Positions 40,426 through 49,225 of a stretch of DNA of 64,000 nucleotides are shown here, piece after piece (positions within the stretch are counted from its first letter, which is position 1; each line of letters opens with the position of its first letter). Origin of the DNA: Microbacterium candidum (GTDB taxonomy: Bacteria; Actinomycetota; Actinomycetes; Actinomycetales; Microbacteriaceae); NCBI RefSeq assembly GCF_030315975.1, contig NZ_JASXSZ010000001.1, positions 930,001 to 994,000 of the forward strand. Reading direction: 5' to 3'. A model generated the notes under the pieces. It saw only the letters and a program-made list of their open reading frames with translations, did no database searches and was not told the origin of the DNA. The translations under genes and the position numbers were made by a program.

Positions 40426-40439
40426 GGCGCCGCGGCGCC
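40426..40439. promoter_or_regulatory. 14-bp perfect palindrome GGCGCCGCGGCGCC
   Basis: Self-complementary, 10 bp after the preceding stop codon. Could be a terminator stem or a binding site. The remaining sequence to 40541 shows no gene. Confidence 0.4.
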
Positions 40440-40541
40440 TGCAGGGTGTGAGCTTAATGTACGAAACAGCGCATTGGCCGCCTCTGTCACGGTAGCGGCG
40501 GTACGGATTAGCCCGCTGCTCGGCCGGTGGACTGGGGAATC

Positions 40542-41042
40542 GTGAGCGGCTCGGACGCAACAGACGCCGCGCGGATCGCGCGGTACATCCATTTGTGCTT
40601 GGTCCTGCCAGCGCGCGTGGTCGACAGCGCAAATGCCGATGCAGGGGAGAAACTGGCGTACTACAAACGCGACGCCCTCATTGAGGCGCTCGATCCATTC
40701 CGTAGGCCCCGCGAGCGAGACGGGCAGGCGTCTCCTGAACTGTTCGGGAGACTCTTTCGCAGAGCGGTGAGGTATCGCTACAGCCCCTGTCGCAGGATCC
40801 CCGCCGCCTCGTGGGCTACCCCTCAGGATCTCGTTCATCCCATGCGTGAGTTGATAGGGATGGGGGCGGGCTTATTCTTCATCTACTGGTTCATGGGCAG
40901 TACGGAATTGATCGAATACCTGGACTCGATGGCGGGAGCTGAGTTGACCGAGGAGCGCGGATGGCTAGAGGACCGCGGTCCTTTCCCGAGCGGCGCGTAC
41001 GCCGGGCACATTGACCTCCCGTACCAGACCGGGACGGGCTGA
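40542..41042 (+). CDS. Hypothetical protein
   Basis: 166 aa, unknown. The chosen GTG at 40542 follows GGGGA at 40534-40538. The middle is Arg-rich (PFRRPRERDGQASPELFGRLF) and residues about 105-120 are hydrophobic (MGAGLFFIYWFMG), possibly one membrane or buried helix, followed by an acidic stretch. Codon use is weaker than in the chromosomal genes (ttg, tta, ata and aga occur), fitting acquired DNA. The opposite strand also has a long frame here, but its composition looks less protein-like. Confidence 0.5.
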   Translation: MSGSDATDAARIARYIHLCLVLPARVVDSANADAGEKLAYYKRDALIEALDPFRRPRERDGQASPELFGRLFRRAVRYRYSPCRRIPAASWATPQDLVHPMRELIGMGAGLFFIYWFMGSTELIEYLDSMAGAELTEERGWLEDRGPFPSGAYAGHIDLPYQTGTG

Positions 41043-41155
41043 CGATCGGACGTTCTTGCGTCTCGAAGGGCGGCGATGCCGTCGGATCTCTTCGCGCACG
41101 ATGTCAGAGGCGCCGAGGACAGTAGTTCATGTCGTCACAACCTTAGGAGGTCATC

Positions 41156-41374
41156 ATGAATATTGACGTCATGACGGCGACGGTGTGTGTTGTCGCCTCG
41201 GTCTGCACCGCCTGCCTCGTCAGCGTGGTTCCGCTCGTCGCCATGGAAGCCTCGCGCCGCAGCGGCAGGGGGATGATGCGCGTCACCGGTTGCGCGATCC
41301 TCCTGGTGCTGCTCGCGTTCGTCGCCTTCGCGGCGCTTGGCACCGAAGCTACAAGGTACTTCGTCAACGCATGA
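41156..41374 (+). CDS. Small membrane protein, two predicted helices
   Basis: 72 aa. ATG at 41156 has a near-perfect ribosome site (AGGAGG, 41143-41148). The two hydrophobic segments, about residues 8-30 and 41-62, are separated by a basic loop EASRRSGRGMMR, which should be cytoplasmic. No family recognised. Short two-helix proteins on such elements can be holin-, toxin- or entry-exclusion-like; nothing here decides. Confidence 0.65.
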   Translation: MNIDVMTATVCVVASVCTACLVSVVPLVAMEASRRSGRGMMRVTGCAILLVLLAFVAFAALGTEATRYFVNA

Positions 41375-41416
41375 TCACCGGAAGTTCGACGGCTCGACGA
41401 GTGCCGGCCCTTGGTG

Positions 41417-42427
41417 TCATCGCGAGATGCCAAGGTCAGGCTGCACAGGAATGACGACAGGCGCCGCAACATCCTCGCGCGGCCGTTCCGCCGCGATCGC
41501 GCGCCGCAGCGCGACGATCTGAGTCGCAAGGGTGACTTCGACCGCCGGACGGGCCTGCGAGTCCGCGGGAAGGTTGAGCCGAGGGAGGACCTCGCGGACG
41601 GCAACCCGGTGCAGTTCGATGAGGAGTTCGGCGACGGGCGCGGCGGGGCGTCGCGTCGCGAGGGCGTAGTCGGTCATCGCGCGCAGTTCGGAGAGCCACC
41701 GCAGCGCGGCCGGGCTCGACATCGACGGCACCTGCCCGCCGACGAGCGCATCGCTCGCGCCCACGAATCCTCCGGGCGCGGACCGCTCGCCATTGAAGAT
41801 CGCATCGCCGTCCCGACCGAGCACGGTCAGTCGGTCGACGGATGGCGTCGCCTCGAGGTGGCGCACGAGGGCGCGCGTGCCCTCCCATCCGCCCTCGTGC
41901 ACGCTAACGCTCGTGAAGCGGGACGCCCGTCCATCGCGCGCATCCAGGAGGTAGCGGGATGTGGTCGCCAGGAGACTCTCCGCGCGTGGTGTTGCCACGA
42001 CGACGACCCGCGTCGCGAACCCCTCGCGCGCGAAGAGCTCCGCCGTCGCGACCGCGACCTCCGGATCGTGGAACGTTCCCTCGAGCAGCAGAGATCGTCC
42101 TGTCGTGCGCGCGTGCACGATGCAGTCGCGCAGCCATCCGGCCGTTGACTCCGCCAGGATCTGCGGAGCCTCGACAGACCGCGATCGGGTGAGCTCGAGG
42201 AAATGCGGATGGAACGCCCGCAGGTCGTCCCCGCTTAGCGCCACCATCCCGGCCGGCGACTCAGCGAGGAGGCGAGTCGTTGCGCGCGACTTGCCGGCGC
42301 CGGGCTGTCCGCCGAGCAGCAGGAGCGTCGGGTTATCAGCCCGAGCCATCGCAGGAAAGACGACCGGGACGATCTGCGCCTCGAAGATTCGCCGCCGCTC
42401 CGCATCCGACGGCGTGAAGTCGCTCAC
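41417..42427 (-). CDS. Zeta-toxin-type kinase
   Basis: 336 aa. P-loop LLLLGGQPGAGKSRATTRLL (Walker A residues 39-47), LSGDDLRAFHP (the Asp that binds substrate) and EGTFHDPEVAVA are zeta-toxin landmarks; the family phosphorylates UDP-N-acetyl sugars or related nucleotides, blocking wall synthesis. The C-terminal 100 residues are helical and less conserved. GTG at 42427 overlaps the stop of the small upstream gene (GTGA). With that gene it forms a probable toxin-antitoxin pair stabilising the element. Confidence 0.85.
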   Translation of the reverse strand: MSDFTPSDAERRRIFEAQIVPVVFPAMARADNPTLLLLGGQPGAGKSRATTRLLAESPAGMVALSGDDLRAFHPHFLELTRSRSVEAPQILAESTAGWLRDCIVHARTTGRSLLLEGTFHDPEVAVATAELFAREGFATRVVVVATPRAESLLATTSRYLLDARDGRASRFTSVSVHEGGWEGTRALVRHLEATPSVDRLTVLGRDGDAIFNGERSAPGGFVGASDALVGGQVPSMSSPAALRWLSELRAMTDYALATRRPAAPVAELLIELHRVAVREVLPRLNLPADSQARPAVEVTLATQIVALRRAIAAERPREDVAAPVVIPVQPDLGISR

Positions 42428-42681
42428 GGTGCCGCACCCGCAAGATTGGCGACTCGAGCGTCGAAGGTTGCGCGGGCAGCGTCGATCGCCGTACGGTCGT
42501 ACCCGTCTACGAGGAGCATCTCGCGCCGGATCTCCGCTGCTTCTTCGTTCGCGATCCGCTGCAGCATTGCGCCTTCGTCGGCGAGACGCATCAGCAACGC
42601 GATCGCCGTGTTCACAGCTTCGCGCATCGCGTCGTAGGCGACGACGTCATTTGTGCGCCACGCGGAGTGATTGCTGTCCAC
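42424..42681 (-). CDS. Probable antitoxin of the zeta-type toxin
   Basis: 85 aa, mostly helical and acidic: AMREAVNTAIALLMRLADEG and EEAAEIRREMLLV, with no DNA-binding motif, like other zeta-partner proteins. GTG at 42681 follows GGGAGG 4 nt upstream. Its stop overlaps the toxin start, giving antitoxin-first order and coupled translation. Identity as antitoxin rests on position and size; sequence similarity to classical epsilon is not obvious. Confidence 0.7.
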   Translation of the reverse strand: MDSNHSAWRTNDVVAYDAMREAVNTAIALLMRLADEGAMLQRIANEEAAEIRREMLLVDGYDRTAIDAARATFDARVANLAGAAP

Positions 42682-42806
42682 GGAACCTCCCTCTCGTCGT
42701 CAGTTTAGGCGTGGGAGGAAGCGGCTCAGCTGGCGCCGGGCGATGATCCAGCGAAGCACAGACATTGCGATCAACGAGAGCGGCGGGATGCGTCGCACAT
42801 CACTTC

Positions 42807-43292
42807 TCAGATCACCGCGGAGTAGATGATCGCCCCGCCGACAACGCCTGCGACGGCCAGTCCGAGCGTTGACCAGACGATGATCCGCGCCCAGTCCACA
42901 TAGCGACCTGAGCGGGCGCCTGCGCCGAACCCGGCGGCATCCGTCCATGCGACGAACTCCTCGAAACGCATCGTGACTCGCGGTGGGGGAGCGGTGGATC
43001 CCGATCTCGGCGGCCGCGTCGGCGCCTGACGTGGCGGAGTTGACGCGTACGAGGGCTGTGGTTTGGGATGGGAGGGCTTGCGGAGCGGATCGCTGGTGTA
43101 GCGCACGAGGATGTCACGCGCTTCGCGCGCACTGTTGAACTCGCGGCCAAGCCGTGCTCGATCCGCGGCATCCGCCGAAGGATGCAGATCGGGATGCAGC
43201 TCGCGTGCGCGCTGGCGGAACGCATCCCGGATCTCATCGACGGTCGCGCCTGCGGTCACGCCGAGCTGGGCGCGAGCTTCGTCGAGGGTCAT
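42807..43292 (-). CDS. Short J-domain (DnaJ-like) membrane protein
   Basis: 161 aa. N-terminal J-domain: LDEARAQLGVTAGATVDEIR, RQRARELHPDLHPSA with the HPD tripeptide, FNSAREARDIL. Then a Pro/Ser/Thr linker, a short conserved-looking segment (MRFEEFVAWTDAAGFG) and one C-terminal membrane helix (STLGLAVAGVVGGAIIYSAV). It would recruit an Hsp70 to the membrane. ATG at 43292 overlaps the upstream gene stop (ATGA). Confidence 0.8.
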   Translation of the reverse strand: MTLDEARAQLGVTAGATVDEIRDAFRQRARELHPDLHPSADAADRARLGREFNSAREARDILVRYTSDPLRKPSHPKPQPSYASTPPRQAPTRPPRSGSTAPPPRVTMRFEEFVAWTDAAGFGAGARSGRYVDWARIIVWSTLGLAVAGVVGGAIIYSAVI

Positions 43293-43780
43293 GCGACCGC
43301 CGTCAGGTAGCGCTGATACTCGCGTCTGAGTCTTTCCTGTCGGCCTCGTTCCGCGACGGTCGCGAAGTGGTCGAGCAACTGCTTCGACCTCCTGGACTTG
43401 AGGGTCTCATGGACGATGAGGAATGCGATCGCCGCGACCGCCGCGGAGAACCCGGCGATCCGGAGCGCCGGCGGGTAGCCGAGGACGGGCCCGGCGACCA
43501 ACGCCACAAGCCACAAGAGCCCGCACCAGTTCGAGAGGCGAGACCAGATGGCGATCGATCCGAAGTAGCTGCCCATCGCCCGGGACCACAGTTTGTTGGG
43601 TACCCAGAACCGCCACTCTGCCGGAGCCGCGGTACTGTTCGGGACGGGCGCCCAGCCGGGCGGGGGCTGCCAGAAGGCATTCTCGCGAATCCACTTGTCC
43701 GTCGGCGTGGGCCATCCACGCGGCACACGGAAATCTGCCGGCACTCCGGGAACGCGAATTCGCGGCGCTCGTCCGATCAA
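43289..43780 (-). CDS. Two-helix membrane protein with Trp/Pro-rich N-terminus
   Basis: 163 aa. The N-terminal soluble part is rich in W and P (RGWPTPTDKWIRENAFWQPP and PAEWRFWVPNKLW), a composition seen in many actinobacterial envelope proteins. Two membrane helices follow (about 88-103 and 106-127) and a basic coiled tail. The TTG at 43780 is the longest start; GTG codons at 43747 and 43729 are possible. It is coupled to the J-domain gene by a 4-nt overlap, so the two probably act together. Function unknown. Confidence 0.65.
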   Translation of the reverse strand: MIGRAPRIRVPGVPADFRVPRGWPTPTDKWIRENAFWQPPPGWAPVPNSTAAPAEWRFWVPNKLWSRAMGSYFGSIAIWSRLSNWCGLLWLVALVAGPVLGYPPALRIAGFSAAVAAIAFLIVHETLKSRRSKQLLDHFATVAERGRQERLRREYQRYLTAVA

Positions 43781-43866
43781 CGTCGTCGTCCTCCCAGGCG
43801 CCTCGACTCCGGCTATACGTCACCATCGGTCGATACCCTCAATTGACAGCTTGAAAGGACGCACCC

Positions 43867-46800
43867 TTGCGACTTGAGGAAATCGCCGCAACCGCACGAC
43901 TGGCAGGTATCGTGCCCGGGCGGCCCGTGACTGTGCTTGCGGCGCAAATGCACGGCGCGAACGCGGTGGAGGTCACGTACCAGGACGACAACGGCGCGTT
44001 GGGCCAGGTGGTGTTGTTCCGGGATGACGAGGCGAAGATCTCGCCGCATCTGGAGTCCGGCCGCCCTTTCGACGCCGACCCGCGAGACTTCCGCCTCGCA
44101 GCAGAGGCCCAGCGCATCATGCTCGCCGGGTTGCATGACCCGATGCTCGCGGTTGCCACGAGCGATGTGCAGCCGCTGCCACATCAGATCCGCGCCGTGT
44201 ACGGCGAGATGCTGCCGCGCACACCGCTGCGCTTCCTCCTCGCCGATGACCCCGGTGCCGGCAAGACGATCATGGCCGGCCTCTACATCAAGGAGCTCAT
44301 CCTTCGCGACGATGTCCGGACCTGTCTGATTGTCGCACCCGGTGGTCTCGTCGAGCAGTGGCAGGACGAACTCGCGCTCAAGTTCGGCCTGGAGTTCGAG
44401 ATCCTCGCGCCCGGGGCGGAAGAGCCGATCCCGGGGCGCACAATCTTCGATCAGAAACCGTTGCTGATTGCGCGGATGGACCAGCTCGCCCGTAATGAGG
44501 CGCTGCTTGACCAAATTGCGCAAGCCGAATTCGACCTTGTCGTTGTCGACGAAGCGCACAGGATGAGCGCTTCGTGGTGGTCGGGCGAGCTGAAGGCATC
44601 CAAGCGCTTCCAACTTGGCGAGCTGCTGAGCGAGCGAGCGCGTCACTTCCTCCTGATGACGGCGACGCCGCACAACGGCAAGGATGAAGATTTCCAGACC
44701 TTCCTGTCGCTGCTGGACCGGGACCGATTTGCGGGCCCAGGTGACAAGCGTGCACAGCCGACTTCGCTCGATGGGCTGATGCGCCGCATGGTGAAAGAGC
44801 GTCTGGTCACATTCGAAGGGCGACCCCTCTTCCCCGAGCGGGTCGCGCAGACAGCGTCCTACCGGCTGTCTGCGGACGAGCAGTACCTGTACGACGAGGT
44901 CACTGAGTACGTGCGAAACGGCATGAACCTCGCTGATCGCCTCGAGGGCAAACGCAAGAACACGGTCGGGTTCGCGCTGACGGTTCTTCAGCGCCGTCTC
45001 GCTTCCAGCCCGGAGGCGATCCATCAATCGCTCCGCCGACGCGCGGCTCGACTCGAACGGGCGCGCGTTGATCTGCTCAATGGTGTGCAGCCGACCTCTG
45101 GCGATGTTCCGTCGGTGCTCGCCGCGGACGATCCGGATGTCGACGAGCTTGATGCGGCCGAACTCGAGCAGGCTGAAGAGGAGCTCGTGGACTCGGCTAC
45201 CGCAGCCCGAACGGCCGTCGAACTTGAGACCGAGATTCGTGATCTCCAGCGGCTTGCGGAGATCGCCCGTCGCCTGCTGTATTCACAACAGGATGTGAAG
45301 TGGCGTGAACTGCGTGGGGTGATCAATGGCGAAGTGCTCCGGCAGGAGGACGGACGCCCACGCAAACTCATCGTGTTCACCGAGCATCGCGACACGCTCA
45401 ACTACCTCGAGCGCCGCATTGTCCAGCTGCTGGGGCGGCAGGATGCGGTGGTCGCGATCCATGGCGCCGTGCCGCGTTGGGAGCGGCGTCGGATCACATC
45501 GGAGTTCACGACGAATCCGGATGTTCAGATCCTTCTCGCCACCGATGCGGCGGGCGAGGGTCTCAACCTCCAGGCGGCGCATCTGATGGTCAACTACGAC
45601 CTCCCCTGGAACCCGAACCGCATCGAGCAGCGCTTCGGACGCATCCACCGCATCGGGCAGACGGAAGTCTGTCAGCTCTGGAACCTCGTCGCCGAAGACA
45701 CCCGTGAGGGCGATGTCTTCATTCGGCTCCTCGACAAGATCGAGGAGCAGAGCCGCGCCTACAACGGTGAGATCTTCAACGTCCTCGGGACATCGCTTGG
45801 AGACCTCAACCTCACGCGAGTGATCCGTGATGCGATCCGCTACGGAGAGCAGCCGGAAGTCCGGGAGCGGATGTGGCAGGTGATTGACGAGGGAGTCTCC
45901 GCCGGGTTGCAGGAGCTCCTGGACGACGAAGCGCTCGCCAATGAAGTCCTCGCGGCAAGTGACCTCGAGCAGCTCCGTCGGGAGATGGAGGACGCGAAGG
46001 CAAGGCGCCTGCAGCCCCATTTCATCCGCGACGCGTTCATTGAAGCTTTCAGCCGACACGGCGGACGGATCGAGCGCCGAGAGCGCGGACGATTCGAGAT
46101 CACCTTTGTGCCTGCTACGGTGCGCGAGCGCGCGGGGCGAGCGCCCGTCTCCCGCCGATACGAGCGCGTCACTTTCGACGTCACGACGATCGAGCTGCCG
46201 GGCGCACCAAGGGCTGAGCTTCTCGCTCCCGGGCATCCGCTCCACGACGCGACGCTCAAGCTCGTTATCGACCGATATGGGCCCCTGCTCGATCGCGGAA
46301 CCGTTCTCGCTTCGGACACGATCGCCGCGCCCACCCTGTTGATTGGCGTCGTCAACGAGGTGCGGGATGCGATGAACGAGACAGTGAGCAAGCAGTTCGG
46401 CTACTCCTTCATCGGTGAAGGTGGAATCTCGTTGGAGGCCGGACCCGCACCATACCTCGACTTCGCGCCGCCCGAGGATGGCGCCGCGACCGCGGTCGGG
46501 CTCCCTTGGCTTGCACAACGCGAGAAGGATGCTGTCTCCTGGGTGATCTCGGCGCAGCTGCCTGTGTTCGCTTCCGACGCCATCGCCCGGCGGACGTTGG
46601 AGTTCGAACGCGTTCGCGAGCGCGTCATTACCAGGCTGACCGGCGAAGCTAACCGCCTTTACACCGAGGCACTGAAAGCCGATGCGAACGTCCAGGCAGG
46701 CAAGCGCGTCCGGTACTCGAGCGAGACACTGCGTCGTCGTGCTGAGGAGCTTGAGGAGCGCCGCGCGACCCGGGTTGCGATGATCGACCGCCAGCTCGCC

Positions 46801-47289
46801 ATGTCACCCGTGTCCCCGCGGATCACGGCAATTGCGCTCGTAGTCCCGTCGACGCCCACTTCCTCGCCGGCACCCACCGTGGATGCTGAAGCGCGGGCCC
46901 GCGTCGAAAGACGCGGGGTGGATGCCGTGCTCGCCGCCGAGATGCGGCTCGGTCGGGTCCCGCACGAGCAGGCACACAACAACCCCGGCTTCGATGTGCT
47001 GTCGTACCCTACCGACGGGGCCGGTGTCCGCATCGAAGTGAAGGCACGCATCGAAGGTGCCGACACGTTCACGATCACACGCACCGAAGTTCTGACCGCG
47101 CTGAACACGGCGCCCGACCATCGGCTCGCACTCGTCAAGGTCAGTGCCCTCGGCTCCGAGCGCGATGAGGTTCGCTACATAGGCGACGCCTTCAACGGCA
47201 TCGAGCCCAGTTGGCTCACCGACTTCAATGTGGTCTCTCAGAACCTCTCATGGGATGACTGGTGGACCCGCGGCAGGGATCCGTTCTAG
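43867..47289 (+). CDS. DEAH-box SNF2-like helicase with C-terminal DUF3883-like domain
   Basis: 1140 aa, superfamily 2 translocase of the SNF2/HepA/DrmD-like type. Walker A LADDPGAGKTIMAGL (127-134), DEAH box VVVDEAHRMS (228-231), motif III LLMTATPHNGK, a helicase-C domain with LIVFTEHRDTLNYLERR, LATDAAGEGLNLQAAH and NRIEQRFGRIHRIGQ. The last 140 residues (about 1000-1140; RRGVDAVLAAEMRLGR, NNPGFDVLSY, IEVKAR) resemble DUF3883, a nuclease-fold domain common in defence genes, with the E-x-K in IEVKAR. TTG at 43867 is the apparent start. It opens the plus-strand defence cassette, 86 bp from the divergent membrane gene. Confidence 0.88.
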   Translation: MRLEEIAATARLAGIVPGRPVTVLAAQMHGANAVEVTYQDDNGALGQVVLFRDDEAKISPHLESGRPFDADPRDFRLAAEAQRIMLAGLHDPMLAVATSDVQPLPHQIRAVYGEMLPRTPLRFLLADDPGAGKTIMAGLYIKELILRDDVRTCLIVAPGGLVEQWQDELALKFGLEFEILAPGAEEPIPGRTIFDQKPLLIARMDQLARNEALLDQIAQAEFDLVVVDEAHRMSASWWSGELKASKRFQLGELLSERARHFLLMTATPHNGKDEDFQTFLSLLDRDRFAGPGDKRAQPTSLDGLMRRMVKERLVTFEGRPLFPERVAQTASYRLSADEQYLYDEVTEYVRNGMNLADRLEGKRKNTVGFALTVLQRRLASSPEAIHQSLRRRAARLERARVDLLNGVQPTSGDVPSVLAADDPDVDELDAAELEQAEEELVDSATAARTAVELETEIRDLQRLAEIARRLLYSQQDVKWRELRGVINGEVLRQEDGRPRKLIVFTEHRDTLNYLERRIVQLLGRQDAVVAIHGAVPRWERRRITSEFTTNPDVQILLATDAAGEGLNLQAAHLMVNYDLPWNPNRIEQRFGRIHRIGQTEVCQLWNLVAEDTREGDVFIRLLDKIEEQSRAYNGEIFNVLGTSLGDLNLTRVIRDAIRYGEQPEVRERMWQVIDEGVSAGLQELLDDEALANEVLAASDLEQLRREMEDAKARRLQPHFIRDAFIEAFSRHGGRIERRERGRFEITFVPATVRERAGRAPVSRRYERVTFDVTTIELPGAPRAELLAPGHPLHDATLKLVIDRYGPLLDRGTVLASDTIAAPTLLIGVVNEVRDAMNETVSKQFGYSFIGEGGISLEAGPAPYLDFAPPEDGAATAVGLPWLAQREKDAVSWVISAQLPVFASDAIARRTLEFERVRERVITRLTGEANRLYTEALKADANVQAGKRVRYSSETLRRRAEELEERRATRVAMIDRQLAMSPVSPRITAIALVVPSTPTSSPAPTVDAEARARVERRGVDAVLAAEMRLGRVPHEQAHNNPGFDVLSYPTDGAGVRIEVKARIEGADTFTITRTEVLTALNTAPDHRLALVKVSALGSERDEVRYIGDAFNGIEPSWLTDFNVVSQNLSWDDWWTRGRDPF

Positions 47290-47332
47290 TCTCGCCCGCG
47301 GAACGATACGACACTCCGAGCAGGCCCTCGAC

Positions 47333-47372
47333 ATGTGACATACCGTGGAATATGCTCAGAGACATGTCACAT
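47333..47372. promoter_or_regulatory. ATGTGACAT...ATGTCACAT inverted repeat (candidate operator)
   Basis: Perfect 9-bp arms (47333-47341, 47364-47372) with a 22-bp centre, spanning the start of the gene at 47352. The arms themselves contain near-palindromic ACATGT. The XRE regulator encoded 660 bp downstream is the obvious candidate to bind here. Confidence 0.6.
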
Positions 47373-47978
47373 CTGAGTCCCGAGACGCTGGCGCAGCTGA
47401 AAGACGTCGCCTTCGAGGTACGTGAGGTGTTCGGTGAGCGCGGGTATCGCATCTCTAGCGCGATCAGGCAGGACCGTGCGTTTCACACGTCATCGCGGCC
47501 TCGCTCCGAACTCACGAGGAGCCTTGTGTCCGACGCAGTAAGGGCTGGTGCGGCCCGTGTCGGCATGGACTTTGAACTCGCGCGAGGTGGCGCGGTACAG
47601 ATCCGCGTCGACGCAGGGTCTCGTTACCAGATCGTCCGCGTGAAGAGAGCGACGCGCCTGATGACCGGCGAGCCGGTGATCGTCGCGAACAGCGCATCCT
47701 CTTGGGGAGCGATCAACGAAGAGTTGCTCTGGCCGGAGGAGCCGTGGGTGTTCGGTTACGTAGCGGAAGGGGACTGGATCGAGGAGCTGTTTGTTGCTGA
47801 AGTCCTCGGTGTCACCCCAGGCGCACCGGGGCGCCTGATTCTTGGTGCGGAGACTGTACTGGGCGAAGGAAACGGGCCTTCTAGTGGCGGAGGATTCCGC
47901 GGTGACCATGGTGAGGAACTTCCTGGGTTCGAGGATGACGACGAATCTGACGGCGAAGCCGATGCCGGGAATTGGTAA
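47352..47978 (+). CDS. Unknown protein paired with an XRE-ImmA/IrrE regulator
   Basis: 208 aa, no family recognised. Probable mixed alpha/beta fold: helix LSPETLAQLKDVAFEVREVF, then YRISSAIRQDRAFHTSS, RVGMDFELARGGAVQIRVDA, SRYQIVRVKRATRLM, and a strand-rich stretch ending ILGAETVLG; the tail is acidic and Gly-rich. The start is ATG 47352 or ATG 47364; the second coincides with the right arm of the inverted repeat. It precedes the XRE-ImmA gene by 35 bp in the same operon. Toxin-, sensor- or substrate-like roles are all possible. Confidence 0.65.
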   Translation: MLRDMSHLSPETLAQLKDVAFEVREVFGERGYRISSAIRQDRAFHTSSRPRSELTRSLVSDAVRAGAARVGMDFELARGGAVQIRVDAGSRYQIVRVKRATRLMTGEPVIVANSASSWGAINEELLWPEEPWVFGYVAEGDWIEELFVAEVLGVTPGAPGRLILGAETVLGEGNGPSSGGGFRGDHGEELPGFEDDDESDGEADAGNW

Positions 47979-48013
47979 TGGGAGCGAGCGGAGAATCGGG
48001 AAGGAGAGCGGAA

Positions 48014-49216
48014 ATGTCTGACTCCGAACCGGTTGGCGAGCCTGTGCGTCGCCTTCGGATCGCGCTCGGGATGAGTCAGACGGAGCTAGCGGAGCGCGCT
48101 GGAGTATCGGCCGGCGCGATGTCCATGATCGAGACGAATCGTCTGTCCGCGACATCCGAAGTCATCGAGTCGCTCGCTGACGTCCTGGATTGCACCCCCG
48201 CCTACCTTCGCGGTGCGCCTCATGAAGCTGTGGTCGGACGGCCGTGGCTCCGCGCATACGCGGACGCGCCAAGTCGGGTGGTCGAGCGAGTTCTTTCCGA
48301 CAGCGTGACCGCGGTCTCTGCGGCTGAGGCGCTCAAGCTGCGGTTCGTCGCCGACGATGTTCCGGCCTTCGATGGAGACTTGAACGACGACGACGAGATT
48401 GAAGAATTCGCGACCCTTGTTCGCGTCCAAGCGGGAGTCACAGAGGACGCGGTGATCGGCAATGCGATCCGAGCCGCCGAGCGCCTTGGATGCGTCGTGT
48501 TGCCGATGGACAGCGAACTTGGGCGGCATCTTGGCATTTCGACGCGCGTGAACAGCGTTCCCGTCATTCGAGTGAGTAGACCTGGAAGCGCGGATGGGCG
48601 TGGCGTACCGGGAGATCGTCAGCGATTCACCGTGGCCCACGAACTCGGGCACCTCGCGCTACATCATGCGCGTAGGCCACCTGACTCAGCGTCAGATGCC
48701 GCCAAGATCGAGAAACAAGCTCATCGGTTTGCCGCAGCTTTCCTCGCGCCAGCTGAACCGCTCCTGACTGACTTCGATCGGCTTGGCGGACGCGCAACAC
48801 TCAGCGTGCTCGCCGAACTGAAGGAAGTTTGGGGGATCGCGATCAAGGCGCTTGTGCTGCGCCTCCGGCACCTTTCTGTCATCGACGATGATCACGCACG
48901 CAGTCTCTATAAGCAGATATCCGCACGAGGGTGGAATAAGAACGAACCTGTCCCGGTTGCCACCGAGTCGGCGGTCTGGCTGCAGAAGGCGCTAAAGCAA
49001 CGCTTTGGTGGCGTCGGTGATCCGACGGACCGTGCCTGTGTGGAACTGGGTCTCGGCCGCGGCCACTTTGAACGATGGATCACGTGGTCAGTCGCGGCTG
49101 AACAACACCAGAGCGTGGCCCCAGTCGTCGACTTCACCAGGCGGGAGAGTTCTGGGTCGGAAGGGCGTCAGCGCCAAGGCGACGCGACGATCACACGACT
49201 TCCCGTGCGCAGATAG
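48014..49216 (+). CDS. XRE-family regulator fused to ImmA/IrrE metallopeptidase
   Basis: 400 aa. The N-terminal helix-turn-helix (residues 12-67; LGMSQTELAERAGVSAGAM, IETNRLS) is followed by a zinc protease domain with FTVAHELGHLALHH (HExxH at 209-213) and the downstream glutamate region IEKQAHRFAAAFLAP. This architecture (COG2856-like) cleaves a repressor or partner protein in response to a signal, as in ICEBs1 ImmA and Deinococcus IrrE. ATG at 48014 with AAGGAGAG upstream; a longer reading start is not needed. It probably governs the cassette through the inverted repeat at 47333-47372. Confidence 0.9.
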   Translation: MSDSEPVGEPVRRLRIALGMSQTELAERAGVSAGAMSMIETNRLSATSEVIESLADVLDCTPAYLRGAPHEAVVGRPWLRAYADAPSRVVERVLSDSVTAVSAAEALKLRFVADDVPAFDGDLNDDDEIEEFATLVRVQAGVTEDAVIGNAIRAAERLGCVVLPMDSELGRHLGISTRVNSVPVIRVSRPGSADGRGVPGDRQRFTVAHELGHLALHHARRPPDSASDAAKIEKQAHRFAAAFLAPAEPLLTDFDRLGGRATLSVLAELKEVWGIAIKALVLRLRHLSVIDDDHARSLYKQISARGWNKNEPVPVATESAVWLQKALKQRFGGVGDPTDRACVELGLGRGHFERWITWSVAAEQHQSVAPVVDFTRRESSGSEGRQRQGDATITRLPVRR

Positions 49217-49225
49217 GCCAGACCC

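Noticed and set aside
40323..40838. 171-residue minus-strand frame
   Set aside because: Overlaps the 3' end of a well-started gene and an alternative plus-strand gene with a better start; composition weaker.
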